In this document: one piece after another, positions 51,306 to 60,779 of the stretch
Layout of the letters: each line of letters opens with the position of its first letter
Position numbering within the stretch: position 1 is the stretch's first letter
Notes under the pieces: generated by a model
Seen by the model: the letters and a program-made list of their open reading frames with translations, nothing else
Told to the model about the DNA's origin: nothing
Databases searched by the model: none
Program-made: the position numbers and the translations under genes
Source of the DNA: Haloferula sp. BvORR071
Lineage (GTDB): Bacteria > Verrucomicrobiota > Verrucomicrobiia > Verrucomicrobiales > Akkermansiaceae
Direction: 5' to 3'
NCBI RefSeq assembly: GCF_000739615.1
Contig: NZ_BATP01000022.1
Coordinates: 1 to 64,000, forward strand
Length of the DNA: 64,000 nucleotides

Positions 51306-52808
51306 TCAGTTGTCCGGGCCCTGGCGCTGACTTACAGTCGGACCGGCGTGCGGCGTACCCAGGTAAGGGAAGATCTGATTGTAGATCTGGTCATTCGCCG
51401 GGACATTGTCGCCTACTACGGTAATCGTAGAATAGGCCGGACCACTCGCCACCGCGGAGAGCGCGATATCTACCACGTCGTCACCGATTCGGCGGCCATT
51501 CGGCCAGCCCTTGGTATCGCCACCGATCAAACTCAGACGATTGAAGCCCACCTGACCCGGCAGAGTCACCGGCCCGGTGGTGGTATCCACGCGCAACACA
51601 TCCGGCAGGAAGATCGCGGCCAAGTCAGCGCGCCCGGTGGTGGCCAGCGGCCCGCTGCCATCCGTGCCGAAAAGCACAGCATTCACCAAGAAGGCCACTT
51701 CGGGATTCTCGGCATAAGTCTTGAACTGGTCATCCTTCACCGGGGAAGTGCGGTTGTAGAGGTCCTTGCCGCGCAGGGCCACCAGCACCTCATTGAAGAG
51801 CGGGTTGCCCATGCGGTTCACCTGCACCCACTTGCCGGAATTCTTCGGCTCGCCCTTGCCGCTGATCCGCGTGATCGCCTGGCGGCTCACCGAGGCGTAA
51901 ACGCCTACACCGGTCCGCGCTCCGACCAGCGGCTCGGTGTAGGCGAAGGTCCGCAGCGAGGTCACGGGAATCTGCATGCCGAAAGTCAGCACGTTGAAAC
52001 CTTGGAAGCCGTCGATACCGTTGCCATCCTGGCCGAGACCATTGGCGGAGTTGCCATCGTTGTTGATGATCCGCGGGTCCAAGAAATCGAAGATTCCCGG
52101 CGTATCCGCGTAGAAACCATCCTCACGCGGCCCGGCCCAGACCACGATGCCGTTGTCCAAGGTCACAATCGCCTGCTTGGTCAGGGAGTCGAGCGCCGCC
52201 AAGCTTGCCGCCCCGGAAATCGCCTTGCCACTCACGTCATTGTACGCGGGCGTCGTGCGCTTGCCCACATTCGGCGGCGATACCGGTAGACCCGCCTCGC
52301 GGAAGTTACGCTTGAAGGTTCCGCCCTTCACCGCCCTCCAGGAGCTGAACTCATAGGTCTGCGTGTAGTTCTGCTTGCCGTCGCCGATGGTGGTGATCGG
52401 CCCCACCTCCGTGCCGCGGCCATAAGAGAGGATCGTGTCAGGGTTCTTCACGTCGGTGATCGACGAGAAGTTGAAGTCGAAACGATCCGTCACCTCACCT
52501 GTGGTCGGATCGGTGAGGTTGATGGTATAACGCGCATCGTCCGCGAAACGGTCGTAGATCACGCCATCCCCGGGCTCCGAAAAGGGCCGCACGGAGACGA
52601 GGATATTGAGGACGTTCACCGAGGGGTTGTCGTACTTCGTGCCGATGAAGGCATAGACGTCGGTGATGTTGGCCTGCGGGTCCTGCTTGATCAGCGGGGC
52701 ATCGCTATGACTCGCGCCAAAGCTCATCACCGGACAAACCAAGGCCGCAAGAAGTAGATTCCGCGATAGATGACCGAGCGTCACGGCGCGGCGAAATGAG
52801 GATTTCAT
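51306..52808 (-). CDS. DUF4331-family exported protein
   Basis: From ATG 52808 the product has 500 residues with a signal peptide (LLLAALVCPVMSFGASHSDA). Directly after it comes the family-defining start SHSDAPLIKQDPQANITDVY, with later NILVSVRPFSEPGDGV, YTINLTDPTTG and QVGFNRLSLIGGDTKGWPNG. DUF4331 proteins are exported, beta-rich and of unknown function, often found next to TPR genes, as here. An ATG at 52874 is open but lies upstream of the signal peptide. Confidence 0.9.
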   Translation of the reverse strand: MKSSFRRAVTLGHLSRNLLLAALVCPVMSFGASHSDAPLIKQDPQANITDVYAFIGTKYDNPSVNVLNILVSVRPFSEPGDGVIYDRFADDARYTINLTDPTTGEVTDRFDFNFSSITDVKNPDTILSYGRGTEVGPITTIGDGKQNYTQTYEFSSWRAVKGGTFKRNFREAGLPVSPPNVGKRTTPAYNDVSGKAISGAASLAALDSLTKQAIVTLDNGIVVWAGPREDGFYADTPGIFDFLDPRIINNDGNSANGLGQDGNGIDGFQGFNVLTFGMQIPVTSLRTFAYTEPLVGARTGVGVYASVSRQAITRISGKGEPKNSGKWVQVNRMGNPLFNEVLVALRGKDLYNRTSPVKDDQFKTYAENPEVAFLVNAVLFGTDGSGPLATTGRADLAAIFLPDVLRVDTTTGPVTLPGQVGFNRLSLIGGDTKGWPNGRRIGDDVVDIALSAVASGPAYSTITVVGDNVPANDQIYNQIFPYLGTPHAGPTVSQRQGPDN

Positions 52809-53157
52809 GGGAGTAGCGTTTGTGGATTCGATTCCGTTGTGACCTGGGCTGAGCCACACCTTGCACCCAAGCACTCCCCTCCCCGCTGGTCGACGAGGGC
52901 TCAGGACCGGAATCGAATGGGGGCATGCGGCGAGAATGCCGGATGTCGAATTCCCGATGACGGAGGAGGTTTGATTCGGAAGCAGGCGCGCTGGTGACAG
53001 CGCGGAACAGTCCAGAGATGCTCACGTCTCACGTGCCCCCCCTTTCCTCACGACTGCGCCTTTCGCTCCTTCTCTCCCACACTTCATTCGTCATTCAGGA
53101 ATTCGGAATTCGTCATTCAGCTTGAACAATTCCGTCAATTTCTGTCGTTAAACAGGC
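52809..53157. other. Gene-free divergent region between DUF4331 and metalloprotease genes
   Basis: No supportable coding region is seen in these 349 bases. It must contain promoters for two divergent genes. The right part carries a short direct repeat. Confidence 0.5.
53086..53120. repeat. Pair of 13-base direct repeats
   Basis: ATTCGTCATTCAG occurs at 53086-53098 and 53108-53120, a 22-base period close to two helical turns. The sequence type (ATTCGTCATTC) looks like a dispersed intergenic repeat rather than a chance pair. It lies 38-72 bases before the metalloprotease start. Confidence 0.5.
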
Positions 53158-54975
53158 GTGAAACTGACCATTTCAGCCTCAATCCTCTTCTCCTTTCCCC
53201 TCCTTGCCGCCACGCCGCAGGAGGAAATCGCGACCCAAGTCCCCCAAGCCAAGGCCATCCTCGAAGCCTGGCAGGCCAAGGATCCCGCGAAGGCGGAGAA
53301 GAAGGTTCACATCGTCTATTGGACTCCCGCCGACCGTGAACCGGCACCGCGCTACCGCGAGCGCCTGGACAAGATCATGGCTGACATCCGCGACTTCTAC
53401 GCGCGCGAAATGAAGGGCCTCGGCTTCGGACCCATGACCATCCACCTCGACCACGCGGAGGATGGCCTCCTGAAAGTCCATGTGGTCAAAGGGCGCAAAC
53501 CTTACGCGGAATACAAAGTCGATTCCGGCGGACCGATCCGCAACGAGTGCCTAGCCACCCTGCGCGCGGCCGGACTCGATCCGGAGAAGGAAACCATCGT
53601 GATCTTCTGCAACATGTCGAACTGGGACGCGGAGAAGGCCATCGTCTCCCAAAACAGCCCCTACTATGCCGGTGGCACCAATCGCTCCGGCACCGCGTGG
53701 CAAGTGGACTCGCCGATCCTCGATCTCGATTCGCTCGCAAAGAAGGAACCGCGCGTGAAGGATGGTCAGTATGGTAACATCTCGATCGGCCGCTACAACT
53801 CGATCTTCATCGGCGGCATCTGCCACGAGCTCGGCCACGCCCTGGGCCTGCCCCACAACCGCGCGCGCAAGGACGAGGCCGAAGCCTTCGGCACCGCACT
53901 GATGGGCGATGGCAACCGCACCTACGGCGAGAACCTGCGCGGCGAGGGCAAGGGATCCTTCCTCTCACTGGCACACGGGCTCAAGCTCGCCTCGCACCCG
54001 ATCTTCTGCGGCTCGGTGAAAGGCATCGACCGCCCTGACAACGCGCAGCTCAAGGACCTCAAGATCGAGAATCAAGGCAAGAGCTTCACCTACTCCGCCA
54101 CGGTCACCGCCGATCCCCCGCCTTACGCGGTGCTCGGTTACATGGATACGGAAGGCGGCGGCGATTACGATGCCACCACTTGCACCGCCATCCCGGATGC
54201 CAATGGTAAGTTCACCCTCGAGGCCAACGCCCTCGTGCCCGGCAAGGCCGGCGTCTTCCGCGTGGTGGTCTTGCAGGCAAATGGCGCGGCGAGTTCCTTC
54301 GCTGGCGCGAACACGCCCTTCACCTACCCCTATCTTGTCGCCAAGGACGGCAACGTCGACCTCGCCGCGACCGAAGCAAAGCTGACCCTCGCTCCCTTGT
54401 TAGAAGCAGTCGCGAAGAACAACGCTTCCGCTGCCGACGCTGAATTTGCGAAGGTCGAAGCAACCAAGCCCGCGGCCTCCGTGCTCGAAGTCGCTCGTGT
54501 GCAAGTCGCCAGCATCGGCGCCAAACCCGGCCCGACTCCCGCCACCGCCAGCGGCAATACCTGCGCGCTCTCCGAAGCCGCGACCAAATCCATGAAGGTC
54601 GGCTGGGGCCACGCCGCCATCAACCGCCTGCCGGAAGACGGCGGCCTCTTCTCCTGCGGCTCGCAGCTCTTCGCCCGCGGCATCTATGCCCATGCCAATG
54701 CCCGCCATGTCTGGGACCTCGGCGGGAAATGGCAGAGCCTCTCCGGCCACGCCGGCCTGCCCGACGGTCACGACGGCGGCTCCGTCGTCTTCGCAATCAA
54801 GGCCGATGGCAAGGAACTCTGGCGCAGCAAGAAGACCGAGGAAGGCACCCTGCGCAGCTTCAAGGTGGATGTGAGTGGCGCGAAGGAACTTGAGCTGATC
54901 GTCGAGGACGCCGGCGATGGCACTGGCTCGGACTGGGGCTGCTGGTTTGATCCCGAGCTCTCGGTGAGCCGTTAA
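53158..54975 (+). CDS. Exported zinc metalloprotease with C-terminal NPCBM-like domain
   Basis: The 605-residue protein starts at GTG 53158 and has a signal peptide (SASILFSFPLLAATPQ). Near residue 223 is the zinc-binding sequence ICHELGHALGLPHNR, of the HExxHxxGxxH metzincin type with the third histidine present, so the site looks intact. A beta-rich middle part follows, and the last 130 residues resemble an NPCBM/galactose-binding domain: AINRLPEDGGLFSCGSQLFA, GIYAHANARHVWDLGGKW and ELELIVEDAGDGTGSDWGCW. It is predicted to be a secreted protease or glycoprotease directed to a carbohydrate-bearing target. Confidence 0.82.
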   Translation: MKLTISASILFSFPLLAATPQEEIATQVPQAKAILEAWQAKDPAKAEKKVHIVYWTPADREPAPRYRERLDKIMADIRDFYAREMKGLGFGPMTIHLDHAEDGLLKVHVVKGRKPYAEYKVDSGGPIRNECLATLRAAGLDPEKETIVIFCNMSNWDAEKAIVSQNSPYYAGGTNRSGTAWQVDSPILDLDSLAKKEPRVKDGQYGNISIGRYNSIFIGGICHELGHALGLPHNRARKDEAEAFGTALMGDGNRTYGENLRGEGKGSFLSLAHGLKLASHPIFCGSVKGIDRPDNAQLKDLKIENQGKSFTYSATVTADPPPYAVLGYMDTEGGGDYDATTCTAIPDANGKFTLEANALVPGKAGVFRVVVLQANGAASSFAGANTPFTYPYLVAKDGNVDLAATEAKLTLAPLLEAVAKNNASAADAEFAKVEATKPAASVLEVARVQVASIGAKPGPTPATASGNTCALSEAATKSMKVGWGHAAINRLPEDGGLFSCGSQLFARGIYAHANARHVWDLGGKWQSLSGHAGLPDGHDGGSVVFAIKADGKELWRSKKTEEGTLRSFKVDVSGAKELELIVEDAGDGTGSDWGCWFDPELSVSR

Positions 54976-55205
54976 ACAAGCATCGCTAAAGGAGCATACT
55001 TGTCGCTGAGGAAAAGCCCGGCTCCATGCCCGCTCTTCGTCCCAGGGGGACGGCTCATAACAGCCCGGCACGAAGTGCCGGGAAATGCATCCACCCATCG
55101 TCGCGTCCTACAAGAACGCCTCATGTGGGGTGAGGCTTGAGACACAACCCGCGAGAATCCGTATCCGGATTCAGACAGTCTCGGGCATCAAACGGGGACA
55201 GAATA

Positions 55206-55231
55206 GCCCGGCCGGCTTTCACCGACCGGGC
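55206..55231 (-). terminator. Terminator-like hairpin after the 55256 gene
   Basis: GCCCGGCCGG and CCGACCGGGC form a 10-bp GC-rich stem with one mismatch around the loop CTTTCA. Read on the minus strand a short imperfect T-rich stretch (TATTCTG) follows. A second, perfect hairpin (CCCGGCAC/GTGCCGGG) lies at 55064-55082 in the same gap of 280 bases. Confidence 0.5.
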
Positions 55232-55255
55232 CACGGATCCGGCGCCAAGTTTCTG

Positions 55256-56197
55256 TTAGACCACCAGCACCTGGAATTTCACCTCCCGCTTCTGCCGTCG
55301 CGGGCGATTCTGCCAAGACGGGCACTCGGCGAACATCCGCGGGATCTCCTCCGTCTCCGCGAAGCAGAAACGCTTCGGCAGCGAGGTGTAGATCGAGCGC
55401 GGCGGCTTCTTCTTGCTGATGTGCTTGAGGACGCTGCCGCTCTCGAAGGTGTGGTAGAACACCTTCTTGATGCCCAGCTCATGTTGCAGGAAATGCAGCG
55501 CCGCAGTGAGGATGGCCTCGTCCCAGATCGCGGCGTGGCGCTTCATCTCCTGCTCCCAGTAATTGAACACCACCTCCGGCTTCAGCTCCGCTCCATAGTA
55601 ATAGAAGGTGTCCTTCGGCTGGGTACGCAGGGCGCGCTTCACCACCCAGTCCACATAGCGGATGCGGTCGCTTTGCAGCTCCTCGATCAGCGCTTCCCCT
55701 CTGTCGAGGTCGACGTCGAGCCGTGCCCAAGCGAGGGTCGGGTGATTTCCGCCTACCTCTGGATGTCCGCATGACGTGAAGGGATCTCCTCCGGTCTTTT
55801 GGCTGATCTCTTGCAGCCGCTCATGCTGCCGCTTGTTGTGATTCAGGTGCAGCACCAGACTCGCGCCGCGGCGCGACACCTGGTTGCGTTTCCATTCATC
55901 AATGTCCTCGCCCCAGGTACCCAGGGACAGCCGGTAGATCTCACCATCGGCGAGCCACTCCGGCTCCGGCACATCGCCGGCACGGATGATCCCGCTGCCG
56001 AGGCCAGCCAGCCAGGCACGTACCAGCGGCTTCTCCAACAAACACCCGAGCCCCGAGTGCCGCAAGCGCGCCACGGTCGTTCCTCCTGCCGCGGCACGGC
56101 GCAGCAAATAAAAGGCATAGTGATCCTTCCCGTAGCGGAAAATCGTCCGGCCTTGGGGAAGGCAAGCCATGATCTCATGGCATAACTCCAGTTTCAT
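55256..56197 (-). CDS. Uncharacterised 313-residue protein
   Basis: The product starts MKLELCHEIMACLPQGRTIF. It is rich in charged and aromatic residues and has no signal peptide or membrane helix, so it is cytoplasmic. Distinctive blocks are GKDHYAFYLLRRAAAGG near residue 24, HPTLAWARLDVDLDRGEALI near residue 152, EELQSDRIRYVDWVV near residue 172 and KKVFYHTFESGSVLKHIS near 247. The GEALIEELQSD block recalls a phrase seen in some phage-related and toxin-immunity-type proteins, but this is only an impression. The family is not recognised. It stands alone between two exported-protein genes. Confidence 0.65.
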   Translation of the reverse strand: MKLELCHEIMACLPQGRTIFRYGKDHYAFYLLRRAAAGGTTVARLRHSGLGCLLEKPLVRAWLAGLGSGIIRAGDVPEPEWLADGEIYRLSLGTWGEDIDEWKRNQVSRRGASLVLHLNHNKRQHERLQEISQKTGGDPFTSCGHPEVGGNHPTLAWARLDVDLDRGEALIEELQSDRIRYVDWVVKRALRTQPKDTFYYYGAELKPEVVFNYWEQEMKRHAAIWDEAILTAALHFLQHELGIKKVFYHTFESGSVLKHISKKKPPRSIYTSLPKRFCFAETEEIPRMFAECPSWQNRPRRQKREVKFQVLVV

Positions 56198-56496
56198 AAA
56201 CAATACTCTTCCTGGCCGGAGACAGCACATGCCGCCGGCAATTGATCAAAGCACGCGGGCAGCGGACCAAGCATGCGGGCACAATGCGCCCGGGACTCAA
56301 GAAGCCGCCTGCGATCCGGGCACCATTACGAGGCATCCGGCCAACGGGAGGTCCGCCATCTCCAGTGAAAAATCACCGGGAGCGGACCCGCCTCGTTAGG
56401 TATGTGGTGTCACCAGCATGTATGCCGGATATAAGAAGTGATCCACGGTGGGAAGCAAAATTTCCCGGGACCCGCTTCACGAATTCCAGGGTCCTC
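56198..56496. other. Gene-free stretch
   Basis: These 299 bases between two minus-strand genes contain no supportable gene. They presumably hold the promoter of the 55256-56197 gene and the end of the beta-helix transcript. No clear terminator was found. Confidence 0.4.
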
Positions 56497-58419
56497 TTAC
56501 TCCCTCACCAGCACGTAGTAGTAAGCTGGCCCCGGCTCCATTGGAACATCCACATACTCCATTACCGAGCCATCTCCTGACACCGTGGGTGCCACCAAGG
56601 GCCACTCGGTTTCCGGATTGCCCTCCAGCACTCCCGATCTCCGCACGGAGAATGCGACCCCGATCTCCGATTGATAGCGGATCACGATTCCAATACCATC
56701 CGGCGCCGGACTGGTGCTCACAATCTTCGGGGCAGCCAGCGCCCACTCGTGGGCCCCGACCTCACTGCCACTTCCCTGCAACGTGGGCCCGCCGAAGAAG
56801 TCCCGCGGACCGATATCGATGCCAAAGCTGGTCTTCAAGTTCAGGCCCTTGCCGATCAGCGGCGAATCCGCGCGCAGCCGGAAAGCCGCCATCCGGCCCA
56901 GCGAACTTGAAACATCGCGGGCGACAATATCCGGCGTGTCGAAATGCGGATCGAGATTCGAGCCGGTCGACTTCCCGCCAAGCTTCTCTTGCCCCTTCGA
57001 GCTCCGCCACGAGCTGAGCGAGGAATAGGTCGAGCCGTTGTCGCGGATCACGAAGCTGCCACTGCCTGACCAATAGTTGTTGCCCGCGAAGGTGACGTCC
57101 GCATCCGAGTCCTGATAGACGAGCCGGGTTCCTCCCGAGGTGACGAATATGTTGTTGGTGATCGTGACGTCATCCGGGTCATTGCCGAGCTCCCGCACCC
57201 TGATGGCGGGAACGGTGGTGTCTCCCGGCGGCGCGCTCATGAAAACGGTGTTCCCATAGACCACGAGGTCATCGACGTTATCGCAGATACAAATTCCAGA
57301 CGCTGCCGCGGATCCCGGGTCGCGGCCATCGCTATCGGAGACGTTGTAGCGGACCACGTTGTACGAGTTCCCTTTGCTCCCACTCCTCCCGTAGACGAGG
57401 AAGCCAGCCCCGGAGTTGTCGTGGCTGTAGTTGTACTGCATGACCGAGTGGCTCGTGCCAACGTCGAGATCGAAGCCGCCGCCATCGCCGAACGAAGTGG
57501 TGTTGCTGTGCGATTCGTTCTGCTGGATGACGATGCCGCTGGAGCTGTAGGCCCAGATGCCGACCGGCCCTTCGGAGAGCGGGTTGTTCGCACCATTGTG
57601 ATGGGCGAGGCAATGCTCGATCAAACCACCCGTGACCCCGGCGAGCACGATGCCGCTGCCGGTATTCACCAAACTGGCCGGATCCCCCGCCTGGTAGCTG
57701 GCGACACAGTCGCGCACGGTGACATTCGTGAGCGCGGAGACGGAGCCCGTGAAGCCGAAGGTCTCAATGCCGCAGTGGAGATTGTTGTGGGTATCCACCC
57801 GTGTGATCGTCACGTCGTCGTAGCCGGAGTTGCCGTTGTAGCCTCCCACCACGATTCCGCGGTCCCCGAAGCCACTGATCTCCATCTCATCCACGCGCAT
57901 GTGCCGGTATTTGATGTCTCCCGGAGTATCCGTGTACAAGATGATGCCACTGCCAGTGTTTGTGGTGATGCCTTCCGCAGTCACACCCGAGCCGACAAGA
58001 TTCAGCCGGCTGATTTCAATCCCACCACCATTATAGGAGACGATCCCCGAGCCATTCCCGGCAAGGATCGTCGCTCTCTCGCCCGCAGCACTGGTGAGGA
58101 CAATCGGTGCGATCAGGTTGCCTTGGGCATCGGTGCCCGAGTCCTCCGGCCCGAGGTAGAGGATGCCTGTGAAGGTAGTTCCACTCGCCAGCTCAATCCG
58201 GTCACCGGGCCCGAAGTCGACGTCATTCAGGGCCGAGTATTCCTCCTGGGTGCTCACCAGGTAATCGGCAGCCGGAGCAGCCGCTGACAGCAGTGCGGCG
58301 ACTCCATAAACCCGAAGCAGCAACGACGCTACGAGACGCCATTCGGGGACCTGTCCCGGCGTGCAAGCCGCGAACAAGCCCGGAAAGAAATTCCGGGGAC
58401 TGGCTTTGCTCCACTTCAT
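56497..58419 (-). CDS. Secreted right-handed parallel beta-helix protein
   Basis: The 640-residue product has an N-terminal export signal (VASLLLRVYGVAALLSAAAP), longer than usual because of a 28-residue positively charged start. The body shows parallel beta-helix rungs with N-x-hydrophobic spacing: GGIEISRLNLVGSGVTAEGI, DDVTITRVDTHNNLHCGIET, GIVIQQNESHSNTTSFGDGG and DVTITNNIFVTSGGTRLVYQ. A C-terminal beta domain begins near IDIGPRDFFGG. Such proteins are mostly polysaccharide lyases, hydrolases or adhesins; the catalytic residues could not be assigned. It is distinct in sequence from the beta-helix protein at 12192. Confidence 0.78.
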   Translation of the reverse strand: MKWSKASPRNFFPGLFAACTPGQVPEWRLVASLLLRVYGVAALLSAAAPAADYLVSTQEEYSALNDVDFGPGDRIELASGTTFTGILYLGPEDSGTDAQGNLIAPIVLTSAAGERATILAGNGSGIVSYNGGGIEISRLNLVGSGVTAEGITTNTGSGIILYTDTPGDIKYRHMRVDEMEISGFGDRGIVVGGYNGNSGYDDVTITRVDTHNNLHCGIETFGFTGSVSALTNVTVRDCVASYQAGDPASLVNTGSGIVLAGVTGGLIEHCLAHHNGANNPLSEGPVGIWAYSSSGIVIQQNESHSNTTSFGDGGGFDLDVGTSHSVMQYNYSHDNSGAGFLVYGRSGSKGNSYNVVRYNVSDSDGRDPGSAAASGICICDNVDDLVVYGNTVFMSAPPGDTTVPAIRVRELGNDPDDVTITNNIFVTSGGTRLVYQDSDADVTFAGNNYWSGSGSFVIRDNGSTYSSLSSWRSSKGQEKLGGKSTGSNLDPHFDTPDIVARDVSSSLGRMAAFRLRADSPLIGKGLNLKTSFGIDIGPRDFFGGPTLQGSGSEVGAHEWALAAPKIVSTSPAPDGIGIVIRYQSEIGVAFSVRRSGVLEGNPETEWPLVAPTVSGDGSVMEYVDVPMEPGPAYYYVLVRE

Positions 58420-58561
58420 GCTTCCGGAAGGAGGAAGATACTTTCTGCAATCGGCTGCCAGTCGGGTGCCCGGCAAAAGGGGGATGGGATGAAGCGAGGG
58501 AGCAGGTAACACTCCGACCTAGCCCGGTCTAGGCAAAACCCCCGGAATTCGGATAACAAAA

Positions 58562-58589
58562 CAGGAGTCTCCAGCGAAGGAGACTCCTG
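58562..58589 (-). terminator. Intrinsic terminator of the MBL-fold hydrolase gene
   Basis: A perfect 11-bp stem, CAGGAGTCTCC with GGAGACTCCTG, encloses AGCGAA. Read on the minus strand it is followed by TTTTGTT. It stands 39 bases after the stop of the metallo-beta-lactamase gene. Confidence 0.85.
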
Positions 58590-58628
58590 AAAATCAATGG
58601 ACGCTTAAGGCATCCCGCTTGCCGGGCT

Positions 58629-59666
58629 TCAGGCCCAGCTCCAGCGCTCCATCCACCAGCGATAGTGATCTCCATCCTGCATCACGTGCCCGAGACCTGG
58701 CCACGGCAGGTGGAAGGCATAGCAGCGGAGGCGCTTCTCGGCCGCCTCGCTCCAGTACTTCTTCCGCACTTCCACTGCGGTCACCGGATCGTGGTCGAAG
58801 GCGATGGTCCAATTCGGGTCCGCGAACATCAAGAGGTGATGATGGGCCAGATCCATCAAGTGCAGCAGCTCCTCATTGCCGGAGCGGATGCGGAAGCAGG
58901 CGTGGCCATCGGTATGCCCTGGAGCAGCCTCGATCTTGACCATGCCACCCAGCACTTCGGTGCCCGGCTTCACCGGCCGCAGCTTGTCTTGCAGCGTGTC
59001 GAAGTGCCCACGCACTTCCTTGATCATCCCGGGGACCTGGCTCTTGTCGCGCTTGGACTTGGAGAAGTCCGGATTCTCGCCGCGCCAGAACTTCAGCTCG
59101 TCTTCCAGCAAGTAGATCTGCGCATTCGGGAAGGTCGGCTTGCCGTCGCGCACGAAGCCGTTCAGGTGGTCGGAGTGGGCGTGGCTCAAGAAACCGGCGG
59201 TCACCTGCTCCGGCGAGATCCCCACTGCGGCCAGACCATCGTAGAGCCAGCCCATCTGCGGGTTGTTCACCTTGCCGAATCCGGCGTCGAAAAGTGCCAC
59301 TTCGTTGCCCGAGCGGATCACCAGGATGTTCACGTAAAGCGGGATGGTGTCCAGACGCTCGCCGTGGCGCTCCATCTCCTCCTTCATCTTCGGCCTCGCC
59401 TCCTCCGGCCACATCAGGCCCAGCCCTTCGCGGAAGCCTAGATTGCAATCGCTGATCGAGAAGGCCTCCAGCGAGCCGATCCGGAAACGGTAGATGTAGG
59501 GATCCCGGAAGCCGGCATCGGCACTCGTGTCGGCAGCCGCGGCCCGCGGCGCAGCGGCGGCACCCAAGGCGGCCATGCCAGCCAAGGCGGCCCCGACGAA
59601 GCCGCGGCGCGAGAACTCAGAAGAAGTGGAAGGGGCAGATGATGAAGATCCGGCGGGTGGATTCAT
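58629..59666 (-). CDS. Tat-exported metallo-beta-lactamase-fold hydrolase
   Basis: The 345-residue protein starts with a twin-arginine signal (FSRRGFVGAALAGMAALGAA) and has the MBL metal site FLSHAHSDHLNGFV near residue 159 (HxHxDH), a further histidine in AAPGHTDGHACF near 254, and aspartate in LHLMDLAHHHLLM near 275. The rest has the usual ligands, so the site is probably active. The family includes lactonases, thiol and phosphodiester hydrolases; substrate cannot be named. It is exported to the periplasm and followed by a strong terminator. Confidence 0.85.
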   Translation of the reverse strand: MNPPAGSSSSAPSTSSEFSRRGFVGAALAGMAALGAAAAPRAAAADTSADAGFRDPYIYRFRIGSLEAFSISDCNLGFREGLGLMWPEEARPKMKEEMERHGERLDTIPLYVNILVIRSGNEVALFDAGFGKVNNPQMGWLYDGLAAVGISPEQVTAGFLSHAHSDHLNGFVRDGKPTFPNAQIYLLEDELKFWRGENPDFSKSKRDKSQVPGMIKEVRGHFDTLQDKLRPVKPGTEVLGGMVKIEAAPGHTDGHACFRIRSGNEELLHLMDLAHHHLLMFADPNWTIAFDHDPVTAVEVRKKYWSEAAEKRLRCYAFHLPWPGLGHVMQDGDHYRWWMERWSWA

Positions 59667-59851
59667 GTGTGTCTGGGGCGTTTACGCGCGAATAAACCGG
59701 TTTTCATCAGTGAAACCCACTCATGACCAAGAAAAACCAACGCGGAATGAGGGATTCCCAAATCGGGGACAAAGCGTCGCCGCCCTCGGGCGACGCACCC
59801 TCAAAAATTCACTAATCACCAATGACAACCGGCAAATGACCCGAGTCCGGC

Positions 59852-60223
59852 TCAGTCCTTCTTCGCCGTGTAGTCAAACACCAGCGCCTTCTCCAGTAGG
59901 GGCTTGAGCTTGGCACCGAAGGCCTTGTGCGCCTCGTTCGGCAGGTAAGCCTCCAGATCCTTCTTATCTTTGAAGGTCACCAGGAAGCAATGGGTGAAGC
60001 CGTCGTTCAGGCCTTCCACGCTCTCGCTCGTGCCCCATTCGTAGCTCTTGATCGTGTCGATCTTCTTCGGCAGCTCGGCGAAGGCCTTCTCGATCTCTTT
60101 CACCTGCTCGGCCGTGGCCTCCGGCTTGAATTTGAACATGACGACGTGGCGGAACTCGTTCTCGGCGACGGCGGAGCTGGCAAGGGCGGCAGACATGGCG
60201 GTAATCAGGATGGCTTTGAACAT
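59852..60223 (-). CDS. Dabb (stress-responsive A/B barrel) domain protein, exported
   Basis: From ATG 60223 the product has 123 residues: a signal peptide (AILITAMSAALASSAVAEN) and a Dabb domain (EFRHVVMFKFKPEATAEQVK, DTIKSYEWGTSESVEGLNDG, THCFLVTFKDKKDLEAYLPN). Dabb domains form small ferredoxin-like dimers involved in stress or in polyketide chemistry; their function in bacteria is mostly unknown. The signal peptide implies a periplasmic site, unlike the cytoplasmic plant proteins. Confidence 0.88.
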   Translation of the reverse strand: MFKAILITAMSAALASSAVAENEFRHVVMFKFKPEATAEQVKEIEKAFAELPKKIDTIKSYEWGTSESVEGLNDGFTHCFLVTFKDKKDLEAYLPNEAHKAFGAKLKPLLEKALVFDYTAKKD

Positions 60224-60347
60224 GGCAGAGACTCCGCCGCCGGACGGGCGGATGTCAAAAGGCGATGCTGGCAGCGACCTCACCACTTCCAAATCCGCCC
60301 TCCAATTCTTATGGCGCACCCGGCCGAAAAGGCCATGATACGGGGTC

Positions 60348-60779
60348 ATGGAACGCCCCCAAACGCACAGCAAACTGATCGGCTATCTGGTCTGGATCTT
60401 CGGTTTCACCGGCGCGCACCGCTTCTACTTCGGTCGCCCGGTGAGCGGCACGATCTGGATGCTGACCTTGGGCCTCTGCGGCGTCGGATGGCTGGTCGAC
60501 CTCTTCTTGATCCCCTGGATGGAGCGCACCGCCGCGCGCAGATACACCGCCGGCCGGATCGACTATACCGTGGCTTGGCTCCTCCAGACCTTCCTCGGCG
60601 TCTTCGGCGCCCACCGCTTCTACATGGGCAAGGTCTGGACCGGCATCCTCTGGCTCGCCACCGGTGGTCTCTTCCTCATCGGCTACCTCTACGACTACTG
60701 CACACTCAACGGCCAGATCGATGAGATTAACTCCGCTGATCGCAGCTTCGCAAAGGGCTCCGCACTAGAGAACGCCTGA
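60348..60779 (+). CDS. Protein with two TM2 domains
   Basis: The 143-residue protein carries two copies of the TM2 unit: IFGFTGAHRFYFGRPVSGTI near residue 17 and FLGVFGAHRFYMGKVWTGIL near 83, each with two membrane helices and the G-x-HRFYxG motif. TM2 proteins are small inner-membrane proteins of unknown function. It ends with a charged cytoplasmic tail. Confidence 0.88.
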   Translation: MERPQTHSKLIGYLVWIFGFTGAHRFYFGRPVSGTIWMLTLGLCGVGWLVDLFLIPWMERTAARRYTAGRIDYTVAWLLQTFLGVFGAHRFYMGKVWTGILWLATGGLFLIGYLYDYCTLNGQIDEINSADRSFAKGSALENA

